From contig JNVV01000001.1 in assembly GCA_000733355.1 (NCBI GenBank), positions 1,758,423 to 1,822,422 on the forward strand: DNA of 64,000 bases, in the 5' to 3' direction. The translations under genes and the position numbers were made by a program. This DNA comes from Falciphora oryzae. Taxonomy: Eukaryota > Ascomycota > Sordariomycetes > Magnaporthales > Magnaporthaceae. Shown piece by piece: positions 42,837 through 52,884 of the stretch; the first letter of the stretch is position 1; each line of letters starts with the position of its first letter. The notes beneath the pieces are model-generated. The model worked only from the letters and a program-made list of their open reading frames with translations. It was not told the origin of the DNA and did no database searches.

Positions 42837-43823
42837 ATGGCCGCCCCTCCAGCCCCCGGCATCTACGTGCCCGTGCCGACCTTCTTCGCGCCGCGCAAGG
42901 CCGCCGACTACAACGAGCACGCCGCCCCCGTCGACGTCGACGCCCAGGCCGCCCACTCGCTGTACCTCGCCCGCGCCGGCATCCACGGCCTCGTCATCCT
43001 GGGCAGCACGGGCGAGGCCGTGCACATGACCGGCCAGGAGCGCACAAAGGTCCTGTCGGGCGTGCGCCAGGCCCTCGACCGCGAAGGGTTCAAGAACTAC
43101 CCCATCATCGCCGGCACCGCCTCCCAGAGCGTCGACGAGGTCGTCGAGCAGCTGCGCGACGCCCACGCCTCGGCCGCCTGCCAGTTCGGCCTGTGCCTGG
43201 TTCCCGGCTACTTCGCGGGCGCCGCCAGCCAGGAGGGCATCGTGCGCTGGTTCACCGCCGTCGCCGACCGCTCGCCGATCCCCGTCATGGTCTACCACTA
43301 CCCGGGCGTGTCCAACAACGTCAAAGTCGCCGTGTCCACCTTCGCGACCCTCTCCAGGCACCCCAACATCGTCGGCTGCAAGCTCTCGTACGCCGACGTG
43401 CCCGTGCACACCGAGATCGCCCTGAACCCGGCCGTGGACCGCAAGGGCTTCGCCGTCTTCACGGGCCTGGGCTCGCAGCTGTGGCCCGTCGTGGCCGTGG
43501 GCGGCGCGGGAGCCATCGACGGCGTCGCCGCCTTCTTCCCCAAGGCCGTCGTGCGCCTCTTCGGCCTGGCCGGCCTGGTCCGCCCGTCGGACGCCGAGGA
43601 CGCCGAGCGCAGGCGCCTGCAGTACCTCGTCGCGGCCCTCTACACAAAGCTGATCCCCTTTGGAACTATCGCCATCAAGGAGGCGGTGGCGCGCCTGCGC
43701 GGCTTCGGCGACCCGGACGGGACCCGCCCGCCCCTGTTCGGCGGCTTCCCTGACGGCGACGCCGAGTGGGCCAGGTGGAAGCCGTTGGTGGACGAGATGC
43801 AGGCTGTGGAAGATAAACTGTAA
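42837..43823 (+). CDS. DapA-family class I aldolase (dihydrodipicolinate synthase / 4-hydroxy-2-oxoglutarate aldolase type)
   Basis: A single exon of 328 aa. It is a (beta/alpha)8 barrel that uses a Schiff-base lysine to cleave or form 2-keto acids. Landmarks: GIYVPVPTFF at the start of the barrel, GSTGEAVHMTGQER with the substrate carboxylate loop, PIIAGTASQSVDE, MVYHYPG with the catalytic Tyr, Lys182 in IVGCKLSYAD as the Schiff-base residue, and FTGLGSQLWPVVAVGGAGAIDGVA. Fungi make lysine by the alpha-aminoadipate route, so a true dihydrodipicolinate synthase role is unlikely. A keto-acid aldolase in sugar-acid or hydroxyproline catabolism is the better guess, but unproven. Extremely GC-rich third positions. 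Convergent with the membrane protein, 195 bp between. Confidence 0.92.
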   Translation: MAAPPAPGIYVPVPTFFAPRKAADYNEHAAPVDVDAQAAHSLYLARAGIHGLVILGSTGEAVHMTGQERTKVLSGVRQALDREGFKNYPIIAGTASQSVDEVVEQLRDAHASAACQFGLCLVPGYFAGAASQEGIVRWFTAVADRSPIPVMVYHYPGVSNNVKVAVSTFATLSRHPNIVGCKLSYADVPVHTEIALNPAVDRKGFAVFTGLGSQLWPVVAVGGAGAIDGVAAFFPKAVVRLFGLAGLVRPSDAEDAERRRLQYLVAALYTKLIPFGTIAIKEAVARLRGFGDPDGTRPPLFGGFPDGDAEWARWKPLVDEMQAVEDKL

Positions 43824-44018
43824 AATTGTAGCATATTTAGTTGCTTTGTTATATATTATAATCCTGCATCTAACCGTTGTCTCTGGCAACGGGGCGGAAC
43901 CCAGGCCTACCAGCCATTTCCCCCAAAAACCACACTGTTATCATAAGAACTAAAAGCTGACAGTCTGTTGTGTAAAGCCTCTGTTGCAGGCCGACGTATA
44001 TATCTAGTCAAGAAGCGG

Positions 44019-44723
44019 CTACTTTTCTGGCAAGGGACGATCCTGCTGCGGCCTGGCCGTTGACAATTCGTGTGGTATACTTTTTTGCTCCGGGGGCGGG
44101 GCGCTCTTTGGCTCTGGCGGCAGGATCACCCCGGTCGGCCTGGGCCAGTCCTCGGCCTGCATCTCTACCGGGCCCGAGACCGGCGTCGGCGGCTCAACTG
44201 CTTTGTTGTCGCGGACGTGTTCCGCCCTGGCCGGCGCGAGTACGTCTAGGTTAGACGGTGTGTGGGCTGTCTGCTGCTGCTGCTGCTGCTGCTGGTCTGC
44301 GGTACCGCCGCCGTCTTGCCGCTTGACTGGCGCGTAGTATCCCTGGCTCGGAGGCGCCTGGGGATTCTGGCCCACGCCGTGAGAGTCGCGATGTGGCGAG
44401 ACTGGTGAAGGTGAATGGGGATCTTGGTTCGGCGGTGGCGGCGGTGCCTGGAGACCCCTGAACTCCTGAGAGCCGCCTCCGGCCAACTCGGATGGGTTCG
44501 AGGGGCTGTTGGGCGGGAACTGTTGTTGCTGATGTTTCGCCGCGCCTGGGGGATGAGCCTCGAGTCCGCCGACGGCCGCCTGGGCGCGCCGCTTCCTCCG
44601 CCGCATCCAGAGTACTCCCACCAGCACGAGTATCACGCCCACTCCGAACACAAGGCTTATGCCGATTATGCCCCCGGTGCTGAGCCCTGTGCTGGGCGGC
44701 ATGGACTGCGTTTGGCTCGCCAT
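44019..44723 (-). CDS. Single-pass membrane protein with a long disordered cytosolic tail
   Basis: A single exon of 234 aa. A short Ser/Thr-rich N-terminus (about 17 residues) precedes one membrane segment, GGIIGISLVFGVGVILVLVGVLW, followed by a strongly basic stop-transfer stretch RRRKRR. The remaining ~185 residues are low complexity: Pro-, Gln- and Ser-rich, with PPPPPN, KHQQQQ and an eight-Gln run coded by (CAG)8. This is the pattern of the C-terminal part of fungal wall-stress sensors and related type I proteins, but the ectodomain is missing and I cannot extend the frame upstream. It may be a complete small membrane protein or the last exon of a longer gene. No function assigned. Confidence 0.65.
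   Translation of the reverse strand: MASQTQSMPPSTGLSTGGIIGISLVFGVGVILVLVGVLWMRRRKRRAQAAVGGLEAHPPGAAKHQQQQFPPNSPSNPSELAGGGSQEFRGLQAPPPPPNQDPHSPSPVSPHRDSHGVGQNPQAPPSQGYYAPVKRQDGGGTADQQQQQQQQTAHTPSNLDVLAPARAEHVRDNKAVEPPTPVSGPVEMQAEDWPRPTGVILPPEPKSAPPPEQKSIPHELSTARPQQDRPLPEK
44271..44294 (-). repeat. (CAG)8 trinucleotide repeat
   Basis: Eight pure CAG codons on the coding strand (CTG on plus) encode Gln8 in the tail of the membrane protein. Expected to vary in length between isolates. Confidence 0.85.
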
Positions 44724-45654
44724 GGGTACCGTTTTGGTTGCAAGCGGCCCACGAGGAGCTCGGTGGCCGCACTTGAATAGTGAGGGAAGGCGACCCCTTC
44801 TCCTTTTGATGTATCCCCTTTCCTGTCTTCTGCTGTTTCTTTTCTCTGCCGATTTCCCTCTCTTTGTTAGGTGGTCGGCTGGATGGTGCTGGCGCCGTCG
44901 AGTTGGCTGGGTGCGGGCTTGCGGGCTTGCTTACACGTCCCAAATAGGCAATTTGAAGGTTTTTGTTGGATTGATTGGGTTGCTGTCGCGAACGGGTATA
45001 TATGCTGCCGCTTGATTTAAGCCGTGAAAAAATGGAGAGAGGAATGAAAAATGAAGGATACTGAATAACTAGGGAGCAGGAGAAACGATTGGGAAGATCA
45101 ATAAAATAAATGGCTCGACACCAATCAAGAGACTGAAGACGACAAGGGGGGTACCGAGGAGTGCTGACATCGAAAACGGGAACAGCGGTTTGCCATCCAT
45201 GCCTGGCCTTGTAGGATCAAACGCCAGCATAGCCAAGCCCCCTAGGAGCCCTGGTGCACAGCCGACGCGATCAACAGCGCCTGGGCAAAACACGGCCGTC
45301 TCCAGGAAGCCAGGGGGCGCAGGCAGCAGGCACCGAGATTTTTGCTACAACTCTCGCACTTGCTCGGACTGTCGAAGTGGAGACAACTTTCACAGGCGGT
45401 TTATCATAATCCTGCAGCTTCTGTCTATATTTAGTATTTCATATTGCGTCATATACACATGCATCTACACCAGAAATAGAGACGCCCCGTCTCGTCTTCC
45501 ATGGCCACCAAGTGCTGGACTCTATGTGGTCTGCACTGAGCTCTATATCCGTCTAAACCGACCAGAAACGTGTACAGGGGAGAGCGCTGGCCCTTCCGTC
45601 ATTATGATAAACCGTCTGTGAAACAAGACTTCTATCTCTTTATAGCATCAAAGG
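44724..45654. other. Intergenic region
   Basis: 5' flank of the membrane-protein gene and 3' flank of the ABC1-family gene (both minus). A TATATA stretch at about 44997-45004 lies 270 bp upstream of the former. No other gene is supported; an unrecognised upstream exon of the membrane protein could lie here. Confidence 0.4.
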
Positions 45655-47811
45655 CTATGCGGCAATCGCAGCGGGACCGCGCAGCCACGGACCAGCGGTC
45701 CTCTTGACCGACAGCCACAGCTCAAACGCCTCCAGTTTGAGCTCGATCTTGAGGAAGTCGATCCAGGCGGCCAGGAAGCTGAAGGCGTTTGGCGGCCAGA
45801 GCAGGGACCCCCTCTCGCGGACAGCCTCGAGCCGCTCGTGGAAAACGGTGCGCATGCAGTACCGAGCCAGAATGAGGAACGACCGGACTGGTCCCTGCCG
45901 TGTTTGTAGGTTCTCGTCTAGGCTGCGCGTCAGGTCGTTGGTCTTGAGGATGAGCAGTATCACACGCGGGACACGTCCCAAGAGCTGCACCAGGTCCGCC
46001 AGCATCCCGTCCTGCAGCGCCCCGCTCATCGTCTGCTTCTCGTCGAGTGACCGCGGCGCCATCACGCCTCCCGTGGGTGAGCCTGGCGGCATGTCAGAGG
46101 AGCTCGACGAGGCCGCCGCCGAGAGGATGCCAAAGTCGCGGCCCGTGATGGCCGAGGCGAAGAGCGGGAACGTTTCGTCCGTCACGCCCGCAATCTCGCC
46201 CGCCCACTTGCGCATACCTTCCATATCGCCCTCGACAACGGCCAGCCACATCTTGGCGTAAGAGCGCCTGATGTCCATGGGAATGTCCCGGTAGAGTCCG
46301 TGGTCATACAGTATGACCTCGAAGTTGCGCCTGCTGCCGCCGAGACCGAGCAGGCGCCGGAACCCCCAGCGGGAGCCGCCTTCGCGTTTGCGAATGGCGA
46401 TGTTGCCGCCGTGCGGGTCGCAGTGCAGCGGGGCACCGTCTCCAAAGATCATCTCGTTGAAGAGGTGCGCCAGCGTGGCCGAGACCTCGTCACGGTCGAT
46501 GCCTTCCGAGTCGAGATACTCGAGGTCGTCTAGTCGGTGGCCCAACTCGTTGGCCATGACCAGGATCCGCTGCCTGGCGGAAACAACCTCGGGGATGACG
46601 AGGGGCAGACGTGCCACACGCGCAAAGTGCTCTCGCGCGCGGTCAGCGTTAAGGGCCTCCTGGGTGAAGTCGAGCTCCTGGGGCAGCGACAGGTCCATCT
46701 CCTTGGAAAGCCAGCTCAGGTCGTACTCGGGAAAGAAACGCTTGAGCGTGTCAAAGCTGTAGCGGGTCAGGGCCAGGTCCAGCTGCGTCCACTGCGCCAG
46801 CTCCGGGTGCTGCACCTTGACGGCTACGCGCCGACCGCTGTCCTTGAGTGTGGCCAAGTGGACCTGCGCCAGCGAGGCGGCTCCAATGGGTTCGGGGCTG
46901 AACTCTGAGAAGTGGTCCCACAGCTCCTGACCCGTGTCGGCCCGGAACATGGCCTCGATCGACTCGAACGACGAAACGGGACACCTGTCCTGTAGCGGGA
47001 TGAATGTCTCGGTCCACTCGGTGGGCAGGAGGTAGTTCATGGCGCTCTGTGACAGCGAGGAAAGGTGTTAGTGTCGTGGTATGGAGACTGAGTTCTGCAG
47101 CCGTTGCTGGGAGTGGGATGGAGGGAGCCCTACCAGATGCTGCCCGAGCTTGATAAATATGCCTCCATTCTTCTCCAAGACCCTGAGCGTGCGGATGGCG
47201 CATCGTTTGTGACAAGCACCCAGTTCTTTGTTGTACTCATCGGGGTCTTGAACCTCTTCGCGGGGCTTCAGGGTCGAGCGATAGCTGTGTACGTGGCCAG
47301 TTGGTCAGTCTCGGCTGGCCACGGTGGGCGCGAGAGGGAGAGGTTTCTGGGCGAGCGCGTACTCTTGGATGTTGGTGTAGAGCGCCACAGCAACCCTGGC
47401 GCAGCGTTCGGCCACTTCGTAGCTCTGCTTGATGTCGTCGGTGAAGGCTAGGAGCCCTACACTGGCGGCACCACCAGTAGTTGCCAGAAGCATGCCCCCA
47501 CGTCGTGATCTTTGGCGAGGACCTTCCCCTTGCTGCTGCTGGTGCTGCCTTCCAGAGGAGCGGTTGGGTCCGGGCCCGGACGGTGATGAGGCGGAGGGTA
47601 ACGAGCGCTTCGAGGACGATATGGACGAGGCAGCGGTGGCGTAAGACCTGGCAGTGGGAGCCACTGGGGCCACGGCCATGGTCTGCAGGGTTCGCCTGCT
47701 GCCGGCGCCGACGGACTGGCTTCGGCATGCGGCGCAGGTCCACTCGAGACGCGGCCGGGGCCGGGAGCCGAGGCGGCCCAGCGATGCCGGGCGGAGGGCG
47801 GCGACTTTCAT
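45655..47811 (-). CDS. MCP2: Mitochondrial ABC1/UbiB atypical kinase family protein, Mcp2 (YLR253W) type
   Basis: Three exons (47811-47363, 47284-47134 and 47046-45655; introns 78 and 87 nt) encode 663 aa. The start at 47811 gives a basic, Ala/Ser-rich presequence (MKVAALRPASLGRLGS), preferred over an in-frame ATG at 47925. After a Gln/Ser-rich stretch, a hydrophobic segment (GGMLLATTGGAASVGLLAF) may anchor it in the inner membrane. The UbiB family marks follow: FIKLGQHL (KxGQ), IGAASLAQVHLA (Ala-rich loop), AVKVQHP with the ATP-site lysine, and the metal site HCDPHGGNIAIRK, whose His-Gly-Gly form is typical of the Mcp2/ADCK group rather than Coq8. Yeast Mcp2 affects mitochondrial lipid homeostasis. 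The C-terminus has an unusual Ser-rich loop (SAAASSSSSDMPPGSP). Confidence 0.93.
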
Positions 47812-48673
47812 GGTGCTTGGGGCGTCGGCATGCTCCTGCAGTCGCGCAGGCGGGAGTCGGACTCGGTCAGTTGAGCGTGTGTCGGCAGTGCGCGTGGCCA
47901 GATTGCACCGAAGAAGGTCTGACAAAGCTCAGGGCGGTGTCGCGCTTTTGCGGCTCCCAACAATCGATAGAAAGTCGATTGTTGAGTGGGCATTGGTCCA
48001 AGCCGAGGTCTCGGAGCTCCATCCATTTCCCATGATTTTTTTTTCTCTCTCATTCCATCGTTGATCGGAATCGCAGCTAGCAGGGGCCCGCACGCTTACC
48101 CACCCACCGGTGCATTGGGACGCCGAGGTGGCGGGTCCCTGCCAGCCGAACGCCCCCTTGCCACAGCCAACCGCCCGCGCTACGGGTAACTTCGGGGACT
48201 TCCGAGAACCGACATTCGGACCTCAATTGACGACGAACATGTGTCCTTATGTTGCGGTTCGAACAACCAAACAGCCTCCATATTATACTATTTCTATTGA
48301 GGTCGTAGTGACATTTATAGTAAAGGTCTAATAGTGCCGTCCGAAGATAGCATGGCCCATATGGTCAACCCCTGAGCTCCCTCCGGACTTGGCAGATATC
48401 CCCATCCGCCAAGGTTCCCAGAGACGCACAAGTAGTGGATCCCCCGATGGCTCTTGAATGTCAGCTGTCACGCCGTACACCCCATCTGATAGCGTACGAA
48501 GCTGCGAAGCATCCGGACTTGGGGATGTCTAGCTCCATATACGTACATGGATCATCTCTTCGGTCACATGATACAGCCAGTCGTAGTGCTCTATCTGGAA
48601 ACCTGTTCTCTTTCTTTTGGACTCAATTTTTTGCTTGAACCTTCTGTCGCCGACCCAGGCTCGTCTTCCCTGC
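47812..48673. other. Intergenic region
   Basis: Promoter of the Mcp2-type gene and 3' flank of RTF1, AT-rich at 48240-48330. No supported gene. Confidence 0.45.
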
Positions 48674-50972
48674 TCACGCAAGAATGTCTTCGTCAATGTC
48701 CAGGTCGAGCGCTCCGATGATGTCGTCGTCCATCAGCGGCTTGTGGATGGTTGGCAGGCCCTTCTTGTCCTTGCTCTGCTGCTGCAACTTGGCGAGGTGC
48801 GGCAGCAACGTCTGCTTCTGTGCCCCGAGGTTCGGCGTGCCGTCCGCCGGCGTACTCGATCCGCTGTCCACACCGGCAGATGCCTTTCGTGGCGACTGTC
48901 CCTGGCTCTGACTGCGCTCCAGCTTGCGCTCGTGGAACGTGCGCTCCTTGAGCTGCGCCTTGCGCACCACGTCTCGGTTGCGCTTTCGGTTCTCGATGTT
49001 GAGCTGCGCCAGCCGCTCCTGTTGTGACACGCTGTTGTTGGAGCTTGACACAGTCTTCTTGTGCTGTGTGAGTGACGTCCTGAAGGCCAGTCGCGGAGTC
49101 TCGAGACTCTCGAGCTTCTCCTGCAGCTCCCTGACCCGATCATCGTTGCCCACCGCCCGCGATTCGGCAATTTCTTGCTCTAGCTCCAGGCGGTCGTAGC
49201 CCTGGAATCGGGCCTTCAGCTTCCGGATCCTCTCAATCTTCTCGGAAACCTCCTCGTTGGTCCATGCGTGGGCCAAGAGCGCATTGATGTCCTTCACCTT
49301 TGCCTCTATTTTCGACTCGGTGGGGAGGGGCTCCCCTTCCGTTGTGCACGTGTTCTTGTATCTCCTCCATTCAGACTGATGTCAAATAGGCGCAACCGCT
49401 GACATTAGCAAAACGGCACTTCCTCTGATCGTGAATCACCGCAAACAGGAGAAGCACTTACGTCAGTGAAAGGGGAGTTGGAGCAGGCGATGAAAGGCCA
49501 ATCCCTAGTGGCCTTGCCATGTGCTGCGGTGACATACTGGTCCGTGATAATGGTACCATGTGCGCCATCGGTCGCGTATTCTTTCCCCTTGGCAATACCT
49601 GTGAGTGCGGTCAAGGCGTCGCATGTCAGTTGGGCATTCTCAGACGTACCAGGGCGACATTGCACCGGGGGGCGAAGCTCACCCTTAATAACCGCCATCC
49701 GGTACACGTTCTCGCCCGTCTCTCGATCGGGTCCGATGGATATGCGCACGAAGCAGCCCACCATGGCCCTCTCGAATCCGGGATGGAAGCAGACCTGACC
49801 GAAGCGGTTGCGACTCAGTCGGACCCGCTGTATGTGGTCCAGCTCTGCCGGCAGATCTTCCTTCTTGGGCTCGGTGTCCTTGGACTTGGACTTTGACGGG
49901 CCGGCCCAATCGACCTCGCTATCGGCATCGCCGTCATCCTCAAACTCGTCGTGGAACGATGGTGACCTGTCTTTGCGGCGCTCCTTGTCCTCCTCCCGCC
50001 GGCGCGTCCGCTCGTTCTTCTCCGCCCTCGCCTTCTTGAGTGTGTCGAGGGCCGAGTTGGTCTCGCCCACGCGGGTGCCGCCGATCTTGGTGCGCACTCG
50101 GGACGTCTTGCGCCGGTCGTCTTCAAGGCCCGCGGAGCTGGCAGTGCGCTTCTTTTGCAGCTCGTTGTTGCTGACAAGCTGCCGCAGCAGGCGATTCTGG
50201 ATCATCTTCTCCTTTTCCTGAGCGCGCTCCGCCAAGATCTCCTCACGCTCGATCTCGCGCAGGCTCATGATGTGGGCCTTCTCTGCATGGCTCAAGAACA
50301 TGCCCTCCACGGGGTATTTGTCCTCTTCGTCATCACGGGCCTTGCTCTGGCGCCGATCATCGTCAGAGTCGGACTCATCCATGGGCACCGACTGCTCGGA
50401 TCGCGGGCTGGACGGCGCGGAGGATCTATGCGGCGGAGACATCGTTAGGGCTGTTGCTGATCGTGATGGGTTGGCAGATGGTAATAACTGGGCAGCATGC
50501 GGTGTAGGAGAGCTTGGGCCGGACGCAAGCGTAGTCGTAGCTATGATACCTGGGATGGGATAGATATATGGCATGGTATGTAGAGGGACAAGGAGATAAA
50601 AGGTAGAATAACGTGGAAAGCGAGGGGCAAAACGATGTTTGCTGCTCGGGCAAGCAATGCGACAAGAAGGTGGGAGAAGCTGCAAGGGCGGGTGACGGCG
50701 GCCTGAGGAAGCTGGACCCAAAGAAACCCGACCGGCATGTAACCAGGTATTGGTACTTACGCCTCGCCCTCCTCCTCTGAATCATCCGACGTTGCCCGAG
50801 CCTTGGGCTTCTTCGCCTTCTTCACGGCACCATCCTTTGCGGCCGATACGTCCTTCTTCCCGGGCGGTGGAGACCGCGACAGGCCGCGACCCCGGTTGGA
50901 CGCAGCCTCCTCCTCGTCCGACGACACCGCGCCGCCGGCGAGGGCGAGCAGATCATCGTCGATGTCAGACAT
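48674..50972 (-). CDS. RTF1: RNA polymerase-associated protein Rtf1 (Paf1 complex), Plus3 domain
   Basis: Four exons (50972-50761, 50425-49683, 49598-49462 and 49375-48674; introns 335, 84 and 86 nt) encode 597 aa. Rtf1 belongs to the Paf1 complex on elongating RNA polymerase II and promotes H2B ubiquitination. The acidic Ser-rich N-terminus (MSDIDDDLLALAGG, SDDSEEEGEA) runs across intron 1 into SSAPSSPRSEQS. A histone-modification-type segment follows (YPVEGMFLSHAEKAHI, with LREIEREEILAERAQE). The Plus3 domain begins at DHIQRVRLSRNRFGQV (about residue 270), with GCFVRISIG, a central KGIAKGKEY made at the intron 2 junction, and AHAWTNEEV near its end. A long charged helix with coiled-coil character leads to the conserved acidic C-terminus DDDIIGALDLDID. 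It is divergent from COQ7. Confidence 0.95.
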
Positions 50973-51656
50973 GGTTGCTGGCGTGGGTAGGTGGGTTGTA
51001 TAATACGCGGGCGGGCGCGAGTCTATATGCTGATGGGCGGGTGCCTAGCTTCTGAGTCCCGACTCAATGGGGCCCCAAGGCGCCGCGCGTTGCGGGCGGG
51101 ATTCGAACGTTAGGAGGGCGCTACTGCAAGATTCGGATTCGCGGGGGACAGAGGCGGCGGTCGCTGCGCCGAGCAAAAGCTAGAGGAATTAACTAGAGCG
51201 CGCTGGAACACGGGCACGGGCGTGGGCGCGACAGGAGGAGGCAGCGATAGACAAAAAAGGAGAAAGAAGGCGCTGTCAATGGTTTCGCCAGAGACAGTTT
51301 GCCTAGAGCCCTCAATTGGCGTGCCGTGTCGTCCCAAGTTCCAGGCGGACACGGACAGCGGTGGGTCGGTCGGGTTGGACAAAAGGGGATATCAGCCAAT
51401 GAAAAGCCGCGTTTGGCCGGGCGCCCGCAGACCAGCCGCAGACCAATGGCGACTTGCAGGTCTGCGGCTTGCAGGCCCCACCGCCATAGCTGCGATGCCC
51501 CACAATAGCAACCTGCCGATGCTGGATCGAGGGTCCAGAATGAATGGCTCGGTGATGCGGAATCCAGATATCGCATCGGCATTTCTTCTTGTGGTCTGAT
51601 CCATCCTTCGGCCTCTCCAGCACCAGCGCGACAGGCTCGATCGCCCGCACGCCGAC
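50973..51656. other. Divergent promoter region, RTF1 / COQ7
   Basis: 684 bp with both promoters. It contains a direct repeat of GCAGACCAG/CCGCAGACC-type words near 51425-51475. A GGGATTCGAAC word at 51099-51109 recalls a tRNA T-loop, but no tRNA fold follows. No gene seen. Confidence 0.45.
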
Positions 51657-52553
51657 ATGTCTCCGTTGCCGTCGACCGCCAGGTCCTGCCTCAGGGCCGC
51701 GCGAACGCAAGCAGCACTTCCGGTCTGCGACTTTCTGGCCCCGGCTCTGCTGTCCACCAGCAGCCGCCGATGGCTCTCCGCGACATCCCGCCTTCGCGCG
51801 ACCGCCACCCCACCCGCGCCCCCATCACAACCGCCGCCTGCGAAACCAAAGTACAAGCCATTGACCGAAGAGCAGCGTGAATTTCTGTCTGCAGCTGTAA
51901 GCCGCCCGCTGGTCCCTGCCCCGACATCTCCGGGTTGAAGAGGGGCGCGTATCGAAGATGCGCGGCCACACCAGCCAGTCTCGTGCTAAATAATGCTTTC
52001 CCACCCCCCGCTCCCCCAGCTCCGCGTGAACCAAGCAGGCGAGCTGGCCGCCGTGCGCATCTACAGGGCGCAGACGCCGCTGGTGGTGCGCCGGGACCCG
52101 CACCTGCGCCCGCTGATGGCGCACATGCTGGCCCAGGAGGAGGGGCACCTGCGCACCTTCAACTCGCTCATCTCGCGACACCGCGTGAGGCCCACGGCCA
52201 TGTACCCGGTCTGGTACGCCGCCGCGAGCACGCTGGGATGGGCCACCGCCATGATGGGCCGCGAGGCCGCCATGGCCTGCACCGAGGCCGTCGAGACCGA
52301 GATCGGCGACCACTACAACGGCCAGATCCGCACCCTGCTCGAGATGGTCGCCGAGTGGGAGCGCCAGGGATACGACGTTGGCCCAGAGTTCCGCGACCTC
52401 ATCTCCACGCTGCGCCGCATCCGCGACGAGGAGCTGGAGCACCTCGACCACGCCGTCGAGCATGACGCCAAGAAGGCCGAGCCGCACTGGCTCCTGACCG
52501 GCATCATTCGTCACGGCTGTCGCGGCGCTATCTGGGTGAGCGAGCGGGTCTGA
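51657..52553 (+). CDS. COQ7: 5-demethoxyubiquinone hydroxylase, mitochondrial
   Basis: Two exons (51657-51896 and 52020-52553; 123-nt intron, phase 0) encode 257 aa. Coq7/Cat5 is a membrane-associated diiron monooxygenase that adds the last hydroxyl group in ubiquinone synthesis, in the mitochondrial matrix. The N-terminus (about 1-55) is a Ser/Ala/Arg-rich presequence (LSTSSRRWLSATSRLRA). The ferritin-like four-helix core begins at LRVNQAGELAAVRIYRAQ right at exon 2. Iron ligands are visible as Glu in NQAGE, Glu and His in QEEGH, Glu in AVETEIGDHYN, and Glu plus His in DEELEHLDHAVEHD. The C-terminal helix (GIIRHGCRGAIWVSERV) is the conserved end. Convergent with PLD1. Confidence 0.96.
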
Positions 52554-52884
52554 GAGCCGAGGTGAGGTGCATGTGGGAATCTGTATTTCATCCTTCTGTA
52601 CAATAGACTTGATCGCCTAGGTATGAATGATGGTAAGCATGTGACAACATTCCACTGCATTTTCAATTTGCCCAGCCGAGTGTTTTAATTTGTTATGATT
52701 TTTGGGGGGGCCGGTAGCCTAGGCATGTATAGTATAGGGAGGAAAAGCAGCTACAAACTGATGTTTATTACACCCAATGCCCATGAGGAGGAGGTCCGCC
52801 CGAGCCTGGACGCCTAACATGAAAATGCAGCTTGAGGCAAACAAAGAAAAAGAATTTGATGAATGAAGTTTCGCAACGACTCGA
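52554..52884. other. Convergent 3' intergenic region
   Basis: AT-rich 3' flanks of COQ7 (+) and PLD1 (-), with a G8 run at about 52704-52711. No gene. Confidence 0.5.

Noticed and set aside
42837..43823. Lysine-biosynthetic dihydrodipicolinate synthase acquired from bacteria
   Set aside because: Codon use equals its neighbours and fungi use the aminoadipate route; a keto-acid aldolase of the same fold is more plausible.
42828..43889. 353-codon minus-strand frame antisense to the DapA-family gene
   Set aside because: Pure antisense shadow: the Gly/Val/His/Arg-rich translation mirrors GC-biased codons of the real gene.
51061..51125. tRNA-like word GGGATTCGAAC (T-loop complement)
   Set aside because: No matching acceptor stem, D-arm or anticodon arm could be folded on the minus strand around it.
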